Below, piece by piece: positions 1 through 10,389 of a stretch of 64,000 nucleotides of DNA (the first letter of the stretch is position 1; each line of letters opens with the position of its first letter). Below the pieces are notes generated by a model. It had not been told where the DNA came from, ran no database searches, and saw only the letters and a program-made list of their open reading frames with translations. This DNA is from Congeria kusceri (lineage: Eukaryota > Mollusca > Bivalvia > Myida > Dreissenidae): contig CM051030.1 of assembly GCA_027627225.1 (NCBI GenBank), positions 26,135,927 to 26,199,926 of the forward strand, written 5' to 3'. Both the position numbers and the translations under genes were made by a program.

Positions 1-734
1 TGATTAAAAATGCATTACAATTCAAAAGATTGTTTGAAATAACAATGCTGTTAACAGTATAAATAAAAGGAGTGTTAAAATTATTAGTGTTTATCGGAGG
101 TCTCCTTGAATATCACACTTGATGTTATCGGAAGTTTTGGGTAGGTTTACCAGTAATCAATCTGTGTAATTATTATGTTCGAATGAACTTAAGGTAGTGT
201 ATCCGTAATAAACTCCCGATGTCGACTGATGTCGGCATTGATCGTACATATGGTGGTTCAAAGCAACATGGAGCCATAACTCGTGTTCCATATTTTTAGA
301 GTTATTGTCCGTTGTTAATTTGTATATATGAATTTAGTCCGGAGAACAACTCGATATCTAAAAGAGCTATCAACTTTAAATTTAATTGGTAGATAGATCT
401 CATTGAGGGGAAGTGAAGTAAACAAGTGCAGTAACTCTCGCTTCAATTTTTATAAAGTCATTGCCCTTTGTTAATTTATATATTTGAATTTTGTCTGGAT
501 AATATATATAAAAACTATCAGATGTATATGTTATAATTAAACGAATATCAAACCAAACCAGCAAAGTCCCCTGACTAAGCGGCATTCGGGGGGTATTTCA
601 GACAAGACAATGACAGTTCTAGTTTATTCTGATTGATGATTTTTAATAAACAAAATATTTTTTCCAGGCAGGTCATGAGTGTTATTTCGCGTGTTCTTAT
701 ATAAATGTAATGTATACATTCCTTTTTATGCCCG
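1..734. other. Unit DNA without recognised gene
   Basis: This is AT-rich non-coding sequence of the 11.9-kb unit, repeated at 11,586-12,319 and 23,509-24,242. The only structure I can point to is at 245-274, a 30-base segment nearly identical to the 3' part of the acidic exon at 1,490-1,585. The short open frames here have no recognisable product. Confidence 0.5.
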
Positions 735-1060
735 CACTTTCAGAGGGGGGAGGGCATTTATATTTGCCCTTGTCCATCCGTCAGATTTTTGTGTCGTGCA
801 TAACTCAAAATGTATTAGTTATTACTGCAAGAGATATGAAACCTTACACACATATTAACCAGCATGTGCAATTGCGCACCTCCATATTTTGGTTTGGATG
901 TTTTTGACATACCTGGATTTATGGATTTTTTTTGGCAAAAGAAATGTCTATTTTAACTTGTATCGCACTTAACTCAAATAGTTTTGCTGCTATAGCAATG
1001 AAACTTTACAAACATATTAACTTTTTTTCGATATTATGGGAGTTTTCAGACAAAAGTGGA
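735..1060 (+). repeat. Dispersed repeat, TTTGCCCTTGTCC family
   Basis: The piece contains GGGGGGAGGGCATTTATATTTGCCC followed by TTGTCCATCCGTCAG and a GTGTCGTGCATAACTC box. A diverged relative with the same order of boxes lies outside the array at 63,535-63,745, so this is a dispersed element inside the unit and not part of a gene. I remember this wording as common in bivalve genomes; it may belong to a non-autonomous transposon family. Open frames across it are incidental. Confidence 0.6.
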
Positions 1061-1489
1061 ATCTGGGGGCATCCGTGTCTTATGGACATATGTCTATTAG
1101 AATCTGTGACATATTTATTTGATAATTGTCATTTTGCTATGTAAACAAGTCTCTGTAAACAATGTGGAATGCTTAATAAAACTGTTTTCTTATGTTTACC
1201 AGGTCATTGGCTTCCAAGGAATTAATATGGCAGTGACTCAATGTGTAGTGTTGGCTAAGGGATTGAAATTGTCTCAGCAAAGTTTTTGTCTGTCATATGT
1301 GCCAGTTATTCACAGAAATTAAGCAGGATGGTGCACAAACAATTAGACATTAAATCTACATGCAAAATGCTGTATATATATCACTGTATTTTTGCACGTC
1401 CCCATTTGAAGGTTACACTGTCCTCAGTGTGCGTTTACACTGTCCTCACTTGGTCTCGGTTAGATTAGATATTACTTTTTTTTACACAG

Positions 1490-2381
1490 GTCTTGATGAC
1501 TGCAGTGTCGATGACTGTGATGTTGAACCAGATGGCCTAGAACCTGAACTGATACATATGGTGGTTCAAAGCAACTTGGAGCAAGGTATTCTTTGGTGTG
1601 AAACCTGTTGAAAAAAAGGTTTACCTATATCTCCGGCTAGTTCAGTTAATTAAGAGTCGGTCTATAAACCTAGCATTCACAAGTTGGATCCAAATAAAGA
1701 AGGACTTCATATTTCTACCTACAACAATGATTGTAACCAAGAAAAGCCGCAGTAAAATTATTCATTAATATTATTAATTTTATTTGCCTTTGGACTTCAA
1801 ACACCATTTTTCTGAGCTCTGGCTACTGTTACACATAGGAATGATTACTTGAAACCAAAAGTACTGGTGGGTTGCTTAGTTTTTTTGCCCTAAATTAACT
1901 TTAGGGTCATTGGAAGAATGGAATTTTAATTCTGTTTTAATTCTGAAAATAATTATGCACATAAATGTAAATAATGTCATTGTGTTTTTGCATGTCCCCC
2001 TTTGAAGGTTACACTGTCCTCAGTATTAGTTTACATCAAGCTTTTGCACAGTAGAGGCAACTCTTTTTGTCTACTAACACAAATACTGAGACTTATGATT
2101 CGAAGCATAAATGAAGTTTTCTAGCCCTCATATTTTCAATATTCATTTTCTTTTAGGTCATAAAAATCCATTATAAAATGTGAGTGCCAGTAAGGTACAG
2201 CATTTTCACGAAGTGGAATAAGTTTCTAATCATGTATGTTTTATTTTTAGTCTCCAGTGACAGAAGACCATGGACTGAAGGGGAAAAGACTATTGTGTTG
2301 TTTTCGATACCTACTTCTACCGAACTTTCTGGAAAACACCAGTGTGCAGAGCTTTTACGTCAACATGTAGAGTTACAATAG
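1490..2381 (+). pseudogene. Exon remnants: acidic exon plus SANT/Myb-like terminal exon (copy 1)
   Basis: Two exon-like blocks are visible. The first (1,490-1,585, 96 bp) follows a pyrimidine-rich TTTTTTTACACAG acceptor, ends CAAG before GTATTC, and encodes an acidic stretch starting LDDCSVDDCDVEPDGLEPEL. The second follows TTATTTTTAG at 2,250 and stays open to the stop at 2,379-2,381. Joined in the observed phase (first block leaves one base) it gives VSSDRRPWTEGEKTIV and then SGKHQCAELL. The RRPWT.EEK..V and GK..C...L pattern resembles a Myb/SANT-like C-terminal domain that I know from invertebrate uncharacterised proteins; this is recognition by eye. The middle duplicate exon present in copies 2 and 3 was removed by the 322-bp deletion. 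No upstream exon can be fixed, so the gene is at best partial. Confidence 0.4.
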
Positions 2382-3929
2382 AGATCATGGACGATGATTA
2401 AACAGTTTATACAAAACCGTATTATGGCTGAAAAAACAAAACAAAAACAAAATATGTTGTTGCCTTATGTCAGTGTCATCAAACACTCGTCGCTGTACTG
2501 AATGCTGTACTAAAGTGCTACATATCACTGCTTCTTTTCAATGATGAGGCTTGGATGACTGCTGTAGTGAATATATAATTTAAAATTATTTCCTGGACTT
2601 TGCTGAAATTATGTGAATTGAATATATTGTACAAATACTACTGGCCCGATTAAAAAGAAACTATGAGAAGCTTCATTAGCAAGTGTGTGCACAAAAAAAT
2701 ATGTTCCGTTTCTGATCAGTGCCTTCTTGGAGTACTTTGTGTTTGACGACTGTTCAATTTAATTGCTGTTTTTTGCCCAGTTGGTTTTTAGCAACTACAG
2801 TGTACTGTTATCATCATTTTGTATAGAATATAGTGACCTGTTCAAATGGAATCAAATATCTTAGATGAACTTGGTCTAATTGCTTTTTTGAATTAAAAAT
2901 CTCTTGTCTTGAGGTTCTAACTTCTTGGACTAGTTTTCAAATTTTCAAACGTATTGCGCGAAATTTGTGTTCCTCGAATTCAAGTGATTCCACAGTAATT
3001 AAATAAATATTTCATAAAAAAACTCACACAGTTTTAGTTGAATATATATTGATGTTTCGGCTATTCTGCCTTTTTCAAGATAATCAACAAAATGTAGCAA
3101 AGCAAAATGGTTGGAATTATAGATGTAGAGAATGCTAAACGATGTCATACATTTAAATGTTATGCTTTCGGATTTGATACAATACAATTATTTCCGATAG
3201 AAACATTTATAAAAAAGCAAAAATAGCAAGTTATGAAGATATTCTGGAGACCATTGTTTCTTTAATCTCTATGTTAATTTTGTCAGAAAATGTGTTTCTC
3301 TACATGATAATAAGCTTTATTACGTGACTATGTTGTTTGTGTACTGCTAATGTGCCACTGATCAATAGACTATCAGAACTGTTTGTATAAACTCCATACC
3401 AACTAAAATATTTGCCAGGACATGACTCAGTCTGTTTATCTTGCATTTTGTGTCACTTTCTTTGCTGTGAGCAATCCACTGCTAGTGACCAAACTTGACA
3501 GTTGTCACACTTATACATTATTAGACTACCACTAATTTGCGTATAGAATTGAATTACAAACTGATTTGATTTGACAATGATTGCATTCTACTGATTAATA
3601 TATACAATTATATAATATATCCGGAAATTATCATGAATAAATACACTAACAAATATGTACGAGTTGTTACAGATTTATTTCAGATTGTACATTAATTGAT
3701 AGAAATGTATAAAAATCTTGTACAGTTGTGTGACATCAACGCGTGCGCATAAAACGATGCAGCCTGTTTAGTTTATAAATGAAGGTCAATCACTGAATGC
3801 CAGGTATTCCCAATTCTATCTATTACATTTAATCATAATGATTGTAAAGCTGTTAATAGGGTTAAGATTTAATGGATTGCATGTCTTAAGTAGGTTTAAG
3901 GGGTACATCAAATATAGACACGTATTCAA
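2382..3929. other. Unit DNA without recognised gene
   Basis: AT-rich sequence after the terminal exon remnant, repeated at 14,304-15,852 and 26,227-27,775. I see no coding pattern, RNA gene or internal repeat. An ATTAAA at about 2,398 could act as a polyadenylation signal for the preceding exon, but nothing confirms this. Confidence 0.45.
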
Positions 3930-4270
3930 AAATAATGTTTTGTGTATCGTTAAGAAAAAATAAACACAAGGTACGTTTTTCGACACACGGCTGCAGTCGG
4001 ACTTGAACTCACACCTACAATGTACGCAACAACAATACCGTTGACATAAGTGGAATTTCTTCTGCATTTATATTTCATTCATAACGATTTTACTACTGCA
4101 AATGATTTTCCGTGCCCACGAAGTGTCCCACGGACAATTCTTTATAATTATTAAAAAAATATTTGGTGTTTATAAAATCGTAACCTATGTGATCAGCAAT
4201 CATTTTATAAATACTTCCCATGCTTTAGTAATATTTGACCAATCATCAGAAACCTATTCTCATTGGTCAG

Positions 4271-4532
4271 CTATCGCGTGCGCGTGTAATAGCTATCGGG
4301 TAAGCAAGTAATCACTCTCGCGTGCACACGTAATAGCTATCGCGTGCGCACGTAATAGCTATCTCGTTCGCACATAATAGCTATCGCGTGCGCTCCTAAC
4401 TCTATCGCGAACATACGAAATACTATCGCCTGCGCACGTAATATCTATCGCGTGCGCACGTTATAATATCGCGTCCACACGTAATAACTATCGCCCGCGC
4501 ACGTAATAACTATCGCGGGCTCACGTAATAAC
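4271..4532. repeat. Array of ~22-bp palindromic repeats, A (copy 1)
   Basis: Twelve degenerate units of 20-22 bp lie head to tail. Each has a CGTGCGCACG-like core, itself a perfect 10-bp palindrome in the best units, flanked by CTAT on the left and ATAG or ATAA on the right, so the whole unit is close to palindromic. A symmetric pair TGACCAAT and ATTGGTCA (4,227-4,270) lies immediately upstream. The repeats are too degenerate and too short-spaced for a CRISPR. They could be a protein-binding array or a simple satellite. Confidence 0.85.
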
Positions 4533-5282
4533 TATCGCTAATGAAATAGTTCCTATGTCCCCGAACCATTAAACGCCAGTGACAGCAGATCGGCCTTCGC
4601 GCGGCGCACTCACGGCGTCCAAGATATATGCAGAACGCTGAGGTGCGTGCTGTGCTGTCGCCAGCAACTTTGGGCGCTGTGACAAAGCCTAGAACCCCAT
4701 GTCGCCGCGATTATTTTGACCATATTCAATAACATCGACGTTGCTCGGCGTCTGGACGACGCGCTGGAGAGAGCGCGGTGGGAACGCCGTAGCAACGCTT
4801 TGGCGTCTTCTTAATGTCTGCAAGCGCTGTGAATAGACTAGTCTTGTTCAAAGTTTATGTATTCACCAAATGTTCAAAATTCATATATTCAACAATGAAA
4901 CACTCAACTGAATGAAATAATAAGAATTATGTACGGTGTATCGTTAAGACAAAATAAACACAAGTATTTTCGATACACGGCTGCAGTCGACTTGAACTAA
5001 CACCTACAAAAGCCGTGCACGTCAATGAAAATTGTACGCAACTACAGTACCGTTGACGATATTGCAATTTCTTCTTCATTTATATTTCATGCATAACGAT
5101 TTGACTACTACAATTGATTTTCCTCGGCCACGAAGTGTCACGGGGATAATTCTATAAAATCATTAAAATAAATATTTGGTCTTTATAAAATCGTAACGTA
5201 TGTGTTAAGCAATCATTTTTAAATACTTCTCATGCTATAGTAATAATTGACCAATAATCAGATACCTATTCTCATTAGTCAG

Positions 5283-5523
5283 CTATCGCGTGCGCACCTT
5301 ATAGCTATCGCGTGCGCACGTAATCAATATCATGTGTGCACGTAACAACTATCGCGTGCACACGTAATAGCTCGCGCTTGCGCACGTAATAGCTATCGCG
5401 TTCGCACAAAATAGCTATCGCGTGCGCACATAATACTATCGCGTGCATACGTAATACTATGGCCTGCGCACGTAATAGCTATCGTGAGGCACACGTAATA
5501 ACTATCGCGTGCGCATGTAATAA
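5283..5523. repeat. Array of ~22-bp palindromic repeats, B (copy 1)
   Basis: Eleven degenerate units with the same CGTGCGCACG core and CTAT/ATAG borders lie in the second of the duplicated 1-kb blocks. The upstream CCAAT pair is present but weaker (TTGACCAAT and ATTAGTCA). Confidence 0.85.
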
Positions 5524-6059
5524 ATGACACTAATGAAATAGTTATCATGTTCTCGAACCATTAAACCCCAGTTACAGCAAATCGGCCTTCGCGCAACGCA
5601 CCCACGGCGTCCAAAATATTTGCTGAACTCAGAGGTGCGCGCTGTGCAGTCGCCAGCAACTTTGGGCGCCCCGACAACGCCTAGAACGCCCTGTCGCCGA
5701 TATTATTTTTTCTATATTCCAAGACATCGACGTGGCTCGGCGTCTGCACGACGAGCTGGAAAGAGCGCGGTGGGAACGTAGTAGCAACAATGCGGCGTTC
5801 TTTTAAACTTTACAAGCGCCGTTAAGACGCTGTACGAACGCTGTAGGACTGGAGCCTATATGTATCGTTATGGCGTGTTGTCGTGTTGGCGTCCTTCAAA
5901 CCCGCTAACAAGCCAGAAAGATGGCATAAAGCAGCCACCATACCAACACACATTATGAAAGATTCAGTGTCTGTTAGAAGCTCATCAGCATCTCAAATGC
6001 ATATGTTTATTTCCATATTTGACTAAAACATGTTGAAATGGATGTGTCGACTTCGCAAA

Positions 6060-6117
6060 CACTGTCCTCAGTGACATGTCACACTGTCCTCAGTGGTGGG
6101 TCACACTGTCCTCAGTG
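6060..6117 (+). promoter_or_regulatory. Three phased CACTGTCCTCAGTG motifs (copy 1)
   Basis: The 14-mer CACTGTCCTCAGTG starts at 6,060, 6,082 and 6,104, an exact 22-bp spacing (about two helical turns). Its CACTG and CAGTG arms are reverse complements around a TCCT centre. Single copies sit about 70 bp before each acidic exon and in other parts of the unit. The regular phasing suggests a binding site cluster, but no factor is recognised. Equivalents are at 17,983-18,040 and 29,906-29,963. Confidence 0.55.
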
Positions 6118-6543
6118 GACGGTCGCAAAAATAATCAACTCCAGTTTTCCTTGTGTCCTGGGTCCGTTTTAACAAACATTTAGAGCCTGAATCCGAGACT
6201 TAAATACCAATAACTAAAATTTGAGACTTCTTCAGTTAGAAAATTGTTTCACTAAACAACTTCATGTTAGTGTTGTACACATTATGATGAAAGTGATGTT
6301 TTATGATAATGAAATAACGGTCTGTACGCTATATTGTTCTGTTTGTGTCTTAAAAGAACAACTCAGAACATTATGCACATGTTGGAGTTGTGAAATAGTT
6401 CATGATTTTAAATTATATAGCCTTCAAATGGTACGATGTATGCGGAAAAAGTACGGCGCCTGCGCAATGCGGCGTCAGTGGTATTCGTCACTGCTGTTTA
6501 TTTAAAAGAACTCCTCGCGGTGGGTAAACCTTTAAGGGGATGT

Positions 6544-6997
6544 TACAGTGTTCCGTTAGGACCACTCGTTGTTTCGCATTGTCGACCTCTGGATTGCAAG
6601 TGCGAAAACGCGAAAGCACGATACGAGGACACGAGATAACGAAGCGATTACGCGAGATCACGATTCAAGATCGCAAAATTAATATGGAGATATTATTAGA
6701 TTAAAAGATTAATAATAGACTTATAGGTTAATATCGCGATCTCCCATCGTGTTCTCGAATGTTCGACCTTTGTATTTACAGGGGCGAAAACGCGAGATTA
6801 CCCATTCTCGCATCGTAATCTCGCGTTATCGCTCCGTCGTCTCATGCCATCGAATCGTGCTTTCGCATTTTCGCCATCGTAATCCATAGAGAGAGGGGAG
6901 TGGGTGGGTGGGTCGGGGGGCGGGGAAGAGAGGGAGAGAGAGAGATTTTGAGATTTTGACAATGCTAAACAACGAGTGGTCCTAACGTGACACCGTA
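6544..6997. mobile_element. MITE-like element with ~40-bp inverted ends (copy 1)
   Basis: The left end, 6,544-6,583, and the reverse complement of the right end, 6,958-6,997, share GTTAGGACCACTCGTTGTTT and continue to CATTGTC with few mismatches. The interior has many GCGAAAACGCGA, ACGAGA and GCGATCTC words arranged as diverged inverted repeats, and a GTGGGTGG/GAGAGA low-complexity stretch. There is no transposase, so it would be a non-autonomous DNA element. A ~200-bp tract of ordinary unit sequence with no called feature precedes it. Target-site duplications are not clear. Equivalents are at 18,467-18,920 and 30,390-30,843. Confidence 0.7.
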
Positions 6998-7872
6998 GGA
7001 TATTAAGCGTGAGTTCGCACGTTAGCCACTCAAAATAATATTAAATAACGTCATGCAGTTAAAAATAAGTATAAGAAATGGTAATCTAACCACATTTATT
7101 AAACTCTAAGGTGCAGAGTCCGGCTTTTCTGACAAATATAATTTGCGGTTTTTCCTATTACCCTTAAATTGACCTCGTACGGGTGCTGAATGGTATTTAT
7201 GAACGCAAGTTATATTTTAAAAGATAACAAATAGATTTCTTGAAAAGAAATGGATAGATATCGTTCCGGAGCTTCGTTTACGTTAATTACTCAAATAAAT
7301 AACTACAAACTACAGACTAGTGAACGCGTGTTTAACAGACGACATATCGATCTGGTTTAGGGTGCTATTCTCATTCGGACTATATACGAATGAATCAAAT
7401 GAATATTACATATTGTAATAATGCATGCTGTTCGTTCGTCCTCTGTTGTCGAAATATATAATTTTCGGCGTTTTAGCAAAGCGAATCAGACGAATATGTC
7501 AATGTAGATCCGATAGGTAATTTCACGTTTTTCTCTTGCATGAGTAGAGCTGATTAGGCATTCAGCGTTAGGATTGACTGACAGATATACACGTTAATTC
7601 TAAATCATTTACAGCGAAGTGATTTGAAACGTTATTGATACAAATGCAAATAATATGTTATTATATTTAAAAAAAAGAAAATATATTAATTATAATAAGA
7701 AACAAAACATTGAGCGTTACAGGCATTTGTTTTAATGAATGTTTGTTCAATTTTCTACTACTTAGCACATGTACAGCTATATAATAACGCCTCATATCAT
7801 TGCAATAAATATTATTTAATATTTTCTATTACTAAATGTTACGATTAATAGTATCTTGTTGTATATCAATGG
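6998..7872. other. Unit DNA without recognised gene
   Basis: AT-rich sequence between the inverted-repeat element and the 355-bp repeats, repeated at 18,921-19,795 and 30,844-31,714. No coding pattern or internal repeat is visible. Several copy-3-specific substitutions fall here. Confidence 0.45.
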
Positions 7873-8925
7873 TACAGTATCCTTGTAAATTGAGATAATC
7901 AAGCATTAATGTTTGCAATGAATTATGATGTATACTGGAATGGTATTATATAGCATAGTTATCCCACTGAGGGGTTTTTGTCTCCGGCCCAGACGTTAGA
8001 CGAGGCTGCCTTAATAGTTGCTAACGAGTTGCTAACGAGCGGAATTCGTTGTGTCATGCAGTATGCTCTATAATTTTGTGAAATATTGTGTATTGTGTAA
8101 TTGTTGAATATAGTTGAGAATGTTTATGTGATGCATGTGTTGTATGTATGACTCGTACAAACATAACACGTAATAGTCTGTATCAGTCAGTCGGTCATAC
8201 CATCGACTATACTATCGGTGGTACCTTGTTGTGTCAGTGTGACAGTATCCTTGTATGTTGAGATCATAGATCATTAATGCTTGCAATTCATTATGGTGTA
8301 TACTGGAATAATATAGTATGGATATCCCACTTTGTTTTTTTTTCTCCGGTAGAGACGTAAGGCTTGGCTGCCTTGATAGTTGCTTACGAGCGGAACTCGT
8401 GGTAGCATACAGTATGCCGTATAATATTGTGAACTGTATTGTATTTTATAATTTTTCTATGATTTTAGTTGAGCATGTTTATGTGATGAATGTGTGCATA
8501 TTGTATTTTCGGACAGATGTCGTAATACAAGGCATCAGTCAGTCGGTCATACCAGCCGTTATACTATCGGTGGTACCTTGTTGTGTCAGTGTGACAATAT
8601 CCTTGTATATTAAGATCATAGATCATTAATGCTTGCAATCCACCATGTTGTATACTGGAATAATATAGAATATATTATAGTTATCCCACTTTGGGATTTT
8701 TGTCTCCGGAAGAGACTGTAGGCGTGGCTGCCTTGATAGTTTCTTACGAGCGGAACTCGTGGTGGCATACAGTATGCCGTATAATGTTGTGACCTGTATT
8801 GTACTATGTATTGTTGAATGATATAGTTTAGCATGTTTATGTGATGCATGAGTGTATATTGTATGGACGGACAGAAGACGTAGTACACGGTATCAGTCAG
8901 TCGGTCATACCAACCGCTATACCAG
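7873..8925. repeat. Three tandem ~355-bp repeats (copy 1)
   Basis: Three units start near 7,873, 8,243 and 8,594 with CAGTATCCTTGT or its variants. They share a TATACTGGAAT box, TATCCCACT followed by TTTTTGTCTCCGG, and an end box TCAGTCAGTCGGTCATACCA. In units 2 and 3 two small hairpins lie close together, ACGAG/CTCGT and GGCATAC/GTATGCC, and both are weaker in unit 1. Open frames here are incidental to the repeat. Equivalents are at 19,796-20,848 and 31,715-32,762. Confidence 0.85.
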
Positions 8926-9534
8926 AAAACGTGTTTTTGGTTTGTTGTTTTGTTTCCCTATCGGGAGCGTAGTTGTAAAGGGAATAAAGATGTTCAGTTT
9001 GACTTTGATAATTAAGCATGCTCGGAGTGGCATTTTCGGTCATTTATAGACCGACTTATTGAATATCTGTCAATGCAAAATATACCCGTCGTCGTTAATT
9101 TAGCAGCAAACATCGCCATCTCTTTCAATTTACTCAAATATCCCCATGTTCTAAGCATATCTGCACTGTTTCACAGCATTATGTTGGATTTTATCGACAG
9201 TGCGCTAAACTGCTCCATTTTAATGAATCAGATTTCAATTTAAACGTTATCCACTCCAAATGCGTTTGTAATGCAAAATGTTCTGTTACCGCTTTTACCG
9301 ATAGAGGAAAGTTAGGTGAAAGTAATTTATACTTATTTATTATATGTATTCGATATTGGTAATTCACAAGGACTAAATCCAAATACAAATAGCGTCAACA
9401 ATGATCCTCTGATCATGTTCGGTTCATATACGAACAACTAACAATGCTATAGTTAATATTATTAATATAATAATGGCTTTAAAACTAAATTTGTAATTAA
9501 AGAGAAGCAATATAATCCAAAACTTTGTGTTATG
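8926..9534. other. Unit DNA without recognised gene
   Basis: No feature recognised; repeated at 20,849-21,457 and 32,763-33,376. In copy 3 a one-base insertion near 32,886 opens a 130-codon frame across this stretch, but copies 1 and 2 stop there, so I do not call a gene. Confidence 0.45.
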
Positions 9535-9880
9535 TCCCCAGACAGCGGTGTGTAAAGTCCTCACTGTCTGTGTGTAAGTCCTCAGTGGTTGGGCTGTGCC
9601 CAGTTCGAATAAAACAAAAGTGCATTTACTTTAATATCCGATATATTCGAGATGTCGCTGTTATCAAATATCAAAGAATAATATTACTAAATAATAACAA
9701 TAACATAATAAGCAGAGTAAAATAATATATTTTAATAAATACGATATTTTTATAATTTAAATATATTTTGTGTGTGATGTCCTCAGACAATGGTGTGTGA
9801 AGTCCCCACTGTTTGTGTGTAAGTTGTCCTCAGTGGTTGGTCTGTCCTCAGTGATAGGTCTGTCCTCAGTGTGAAGTGTA
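9535..9880 (+). repeat. Two diverged blocks of GTCCTCA motifs (copy 1)
   Basis: Block 1 (9,535-9,605) and block 2 (9,778-9,880) share GTCC(C/T)CAGACA, GGTGTGT, AAGTCC(T/C)CACTGT and GTCCTCAGTGGTTGG. Block 2 ends with three closely spaced TGTCCTCAGTG copies. Read on the minus strand this last part gives a repetitive TEDRPITEDRPTTED peptide, which follows from the repeat and is not good evidence of a gene. Equivalents are at 21,458-21,803 and 33,377-33,722. Confidence 0.65.
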
Positions 9881-10074
9881 TCAAGCAACTGTCCCCATTT
9901 GTCTGTAAAATGACATGTTTTATCCTTATATTTTAGACAAGAAATAAATAGCTGTAAAGGATGGAAATGCACTATAGAGCATGTATGTGAAATTAGAAAG
10001 TCATACGATGTTTGCATAATGGTGTCCCGAGTCGACTGCAAATTTCAGGTGTCCTCAGTCTACACCGTAGACAC

Positions 10075-10078
<4 letters not shown>

Positions 10079-10135
<57 letters not shown>
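10079..10135. repeat. (GT)28 microsatellite at unit border (copy 1)
   Basis: An uninterrupted GT run, immediately followed by CTCTTGTATGCACGG and then the palindrome and promoter-like block. The identical length at 22,002-22,058 is notable for a tract of this kind. Confidence 0.95.
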
Positions 10136-10137
<2 letters not shown>

Positions 10138-10202
10138 CTTGTATGCACGGTAAAATGAGGACATCCATCAGGATACACAGCAACGAATGAGGACTCGTTG
10201 AC

Positions 10203-10224
10203 CAAGTGAGGACGTCCTCACTTG
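10203..10224. promoter_or_regulatory. Perfect 22-bp palindrome upstream of promoter (copy 1/2 border)
   Basis: CAAGTGAGGAC is followed directly by its reverse complement. With the flanking GTTGAC and GTCAAC the symmetry extends to about 32 bp with one extra base on the left. The centre is GGACGTCC and each half contains GTCCTCA, the motif that recurs through the unit. It could bind a dimeric factor or form a cruciform. Confidence 0.8.
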
Positions 10225-10389
10225 TCAACAGAGTAAATATGCTTCAAAATAATTATTTTTTCACAAAACATGTAAAAAACTTGTCAAATCGAAGAGTCCC
10301 ACTTGTCGTCCGATTCCTAGCATTTTTCGGCGTGTGTATCATCATTTTACATTTCGACCATTTTTCGCAGATTCGGTTTTATACACACG

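Larger units (their letters stand above)
3930..5860. repeat. Direct duplication of a ~1-kb block, copy 1
   Basis: Two diverged blocks follow each other with a ~1-kb period. Each starts with GTGTATCGTTAAGA..AAATAAACACAAG, continues with ACGGCTGCAGTCG and TTGAACT, then a CCAAT-rich spacer, then an array of ~22-bp palindromic repeats. A G+C-rich tail follows (GATCGGCCTTCGCGC, GTCGCCAGCAACTTTGGGCG, AGAGCGCGGTGGGAACG). Read on the minus strand, the first part has a B-box-like GAGTTCAAGTCC, so a decayed tRNA-derived SINE is possible there. Equivalent blocks lie at 15,853-17,783 and 27,776-29,706. Confidence 0.75.
1..10135. repeat. Tandem 11.9-kb unit, copy 1 (left part outside window)
   Basis: This stretch is repeated almost base for base downstream: positions 1-1,600 recur 11,585-11,600 bases later, and positions after ~2,400 recur 11,923 bases later. 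It ends in the (GT)n tract that also ends copy 3, so I take (GT)n as the natural border. Relative to copies 2 and 3 it lacks 322 bp (after 2,031; the join is at a shared ACA, suggesting a microhomology deletion) and a 13-bp segment near 1,275. It carries a dispersed repeat, exon remnants, palindromic repeat arrays, an inverted-repeat element, a triplicated 355-bp repeat and clustered CACTGTCCTCAGTG motifs. The promoter of this copy would lie left of the window. Confidence 0.93.

Noticed and set aside
4271..5523. CRISPR-like array
   Set aside because: Units are degenerate, directly adjacent with no unique spacers, and the context is eukaryotic.
9757..10041. Minus-strand frame with TEDRPITEDRPTTED repeats
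   Set aside because: The peptide repeat is explained by the palindromic DNA motif CACTGTCCTCAGTG, which also occurs in phases that do not keep a reading frame.
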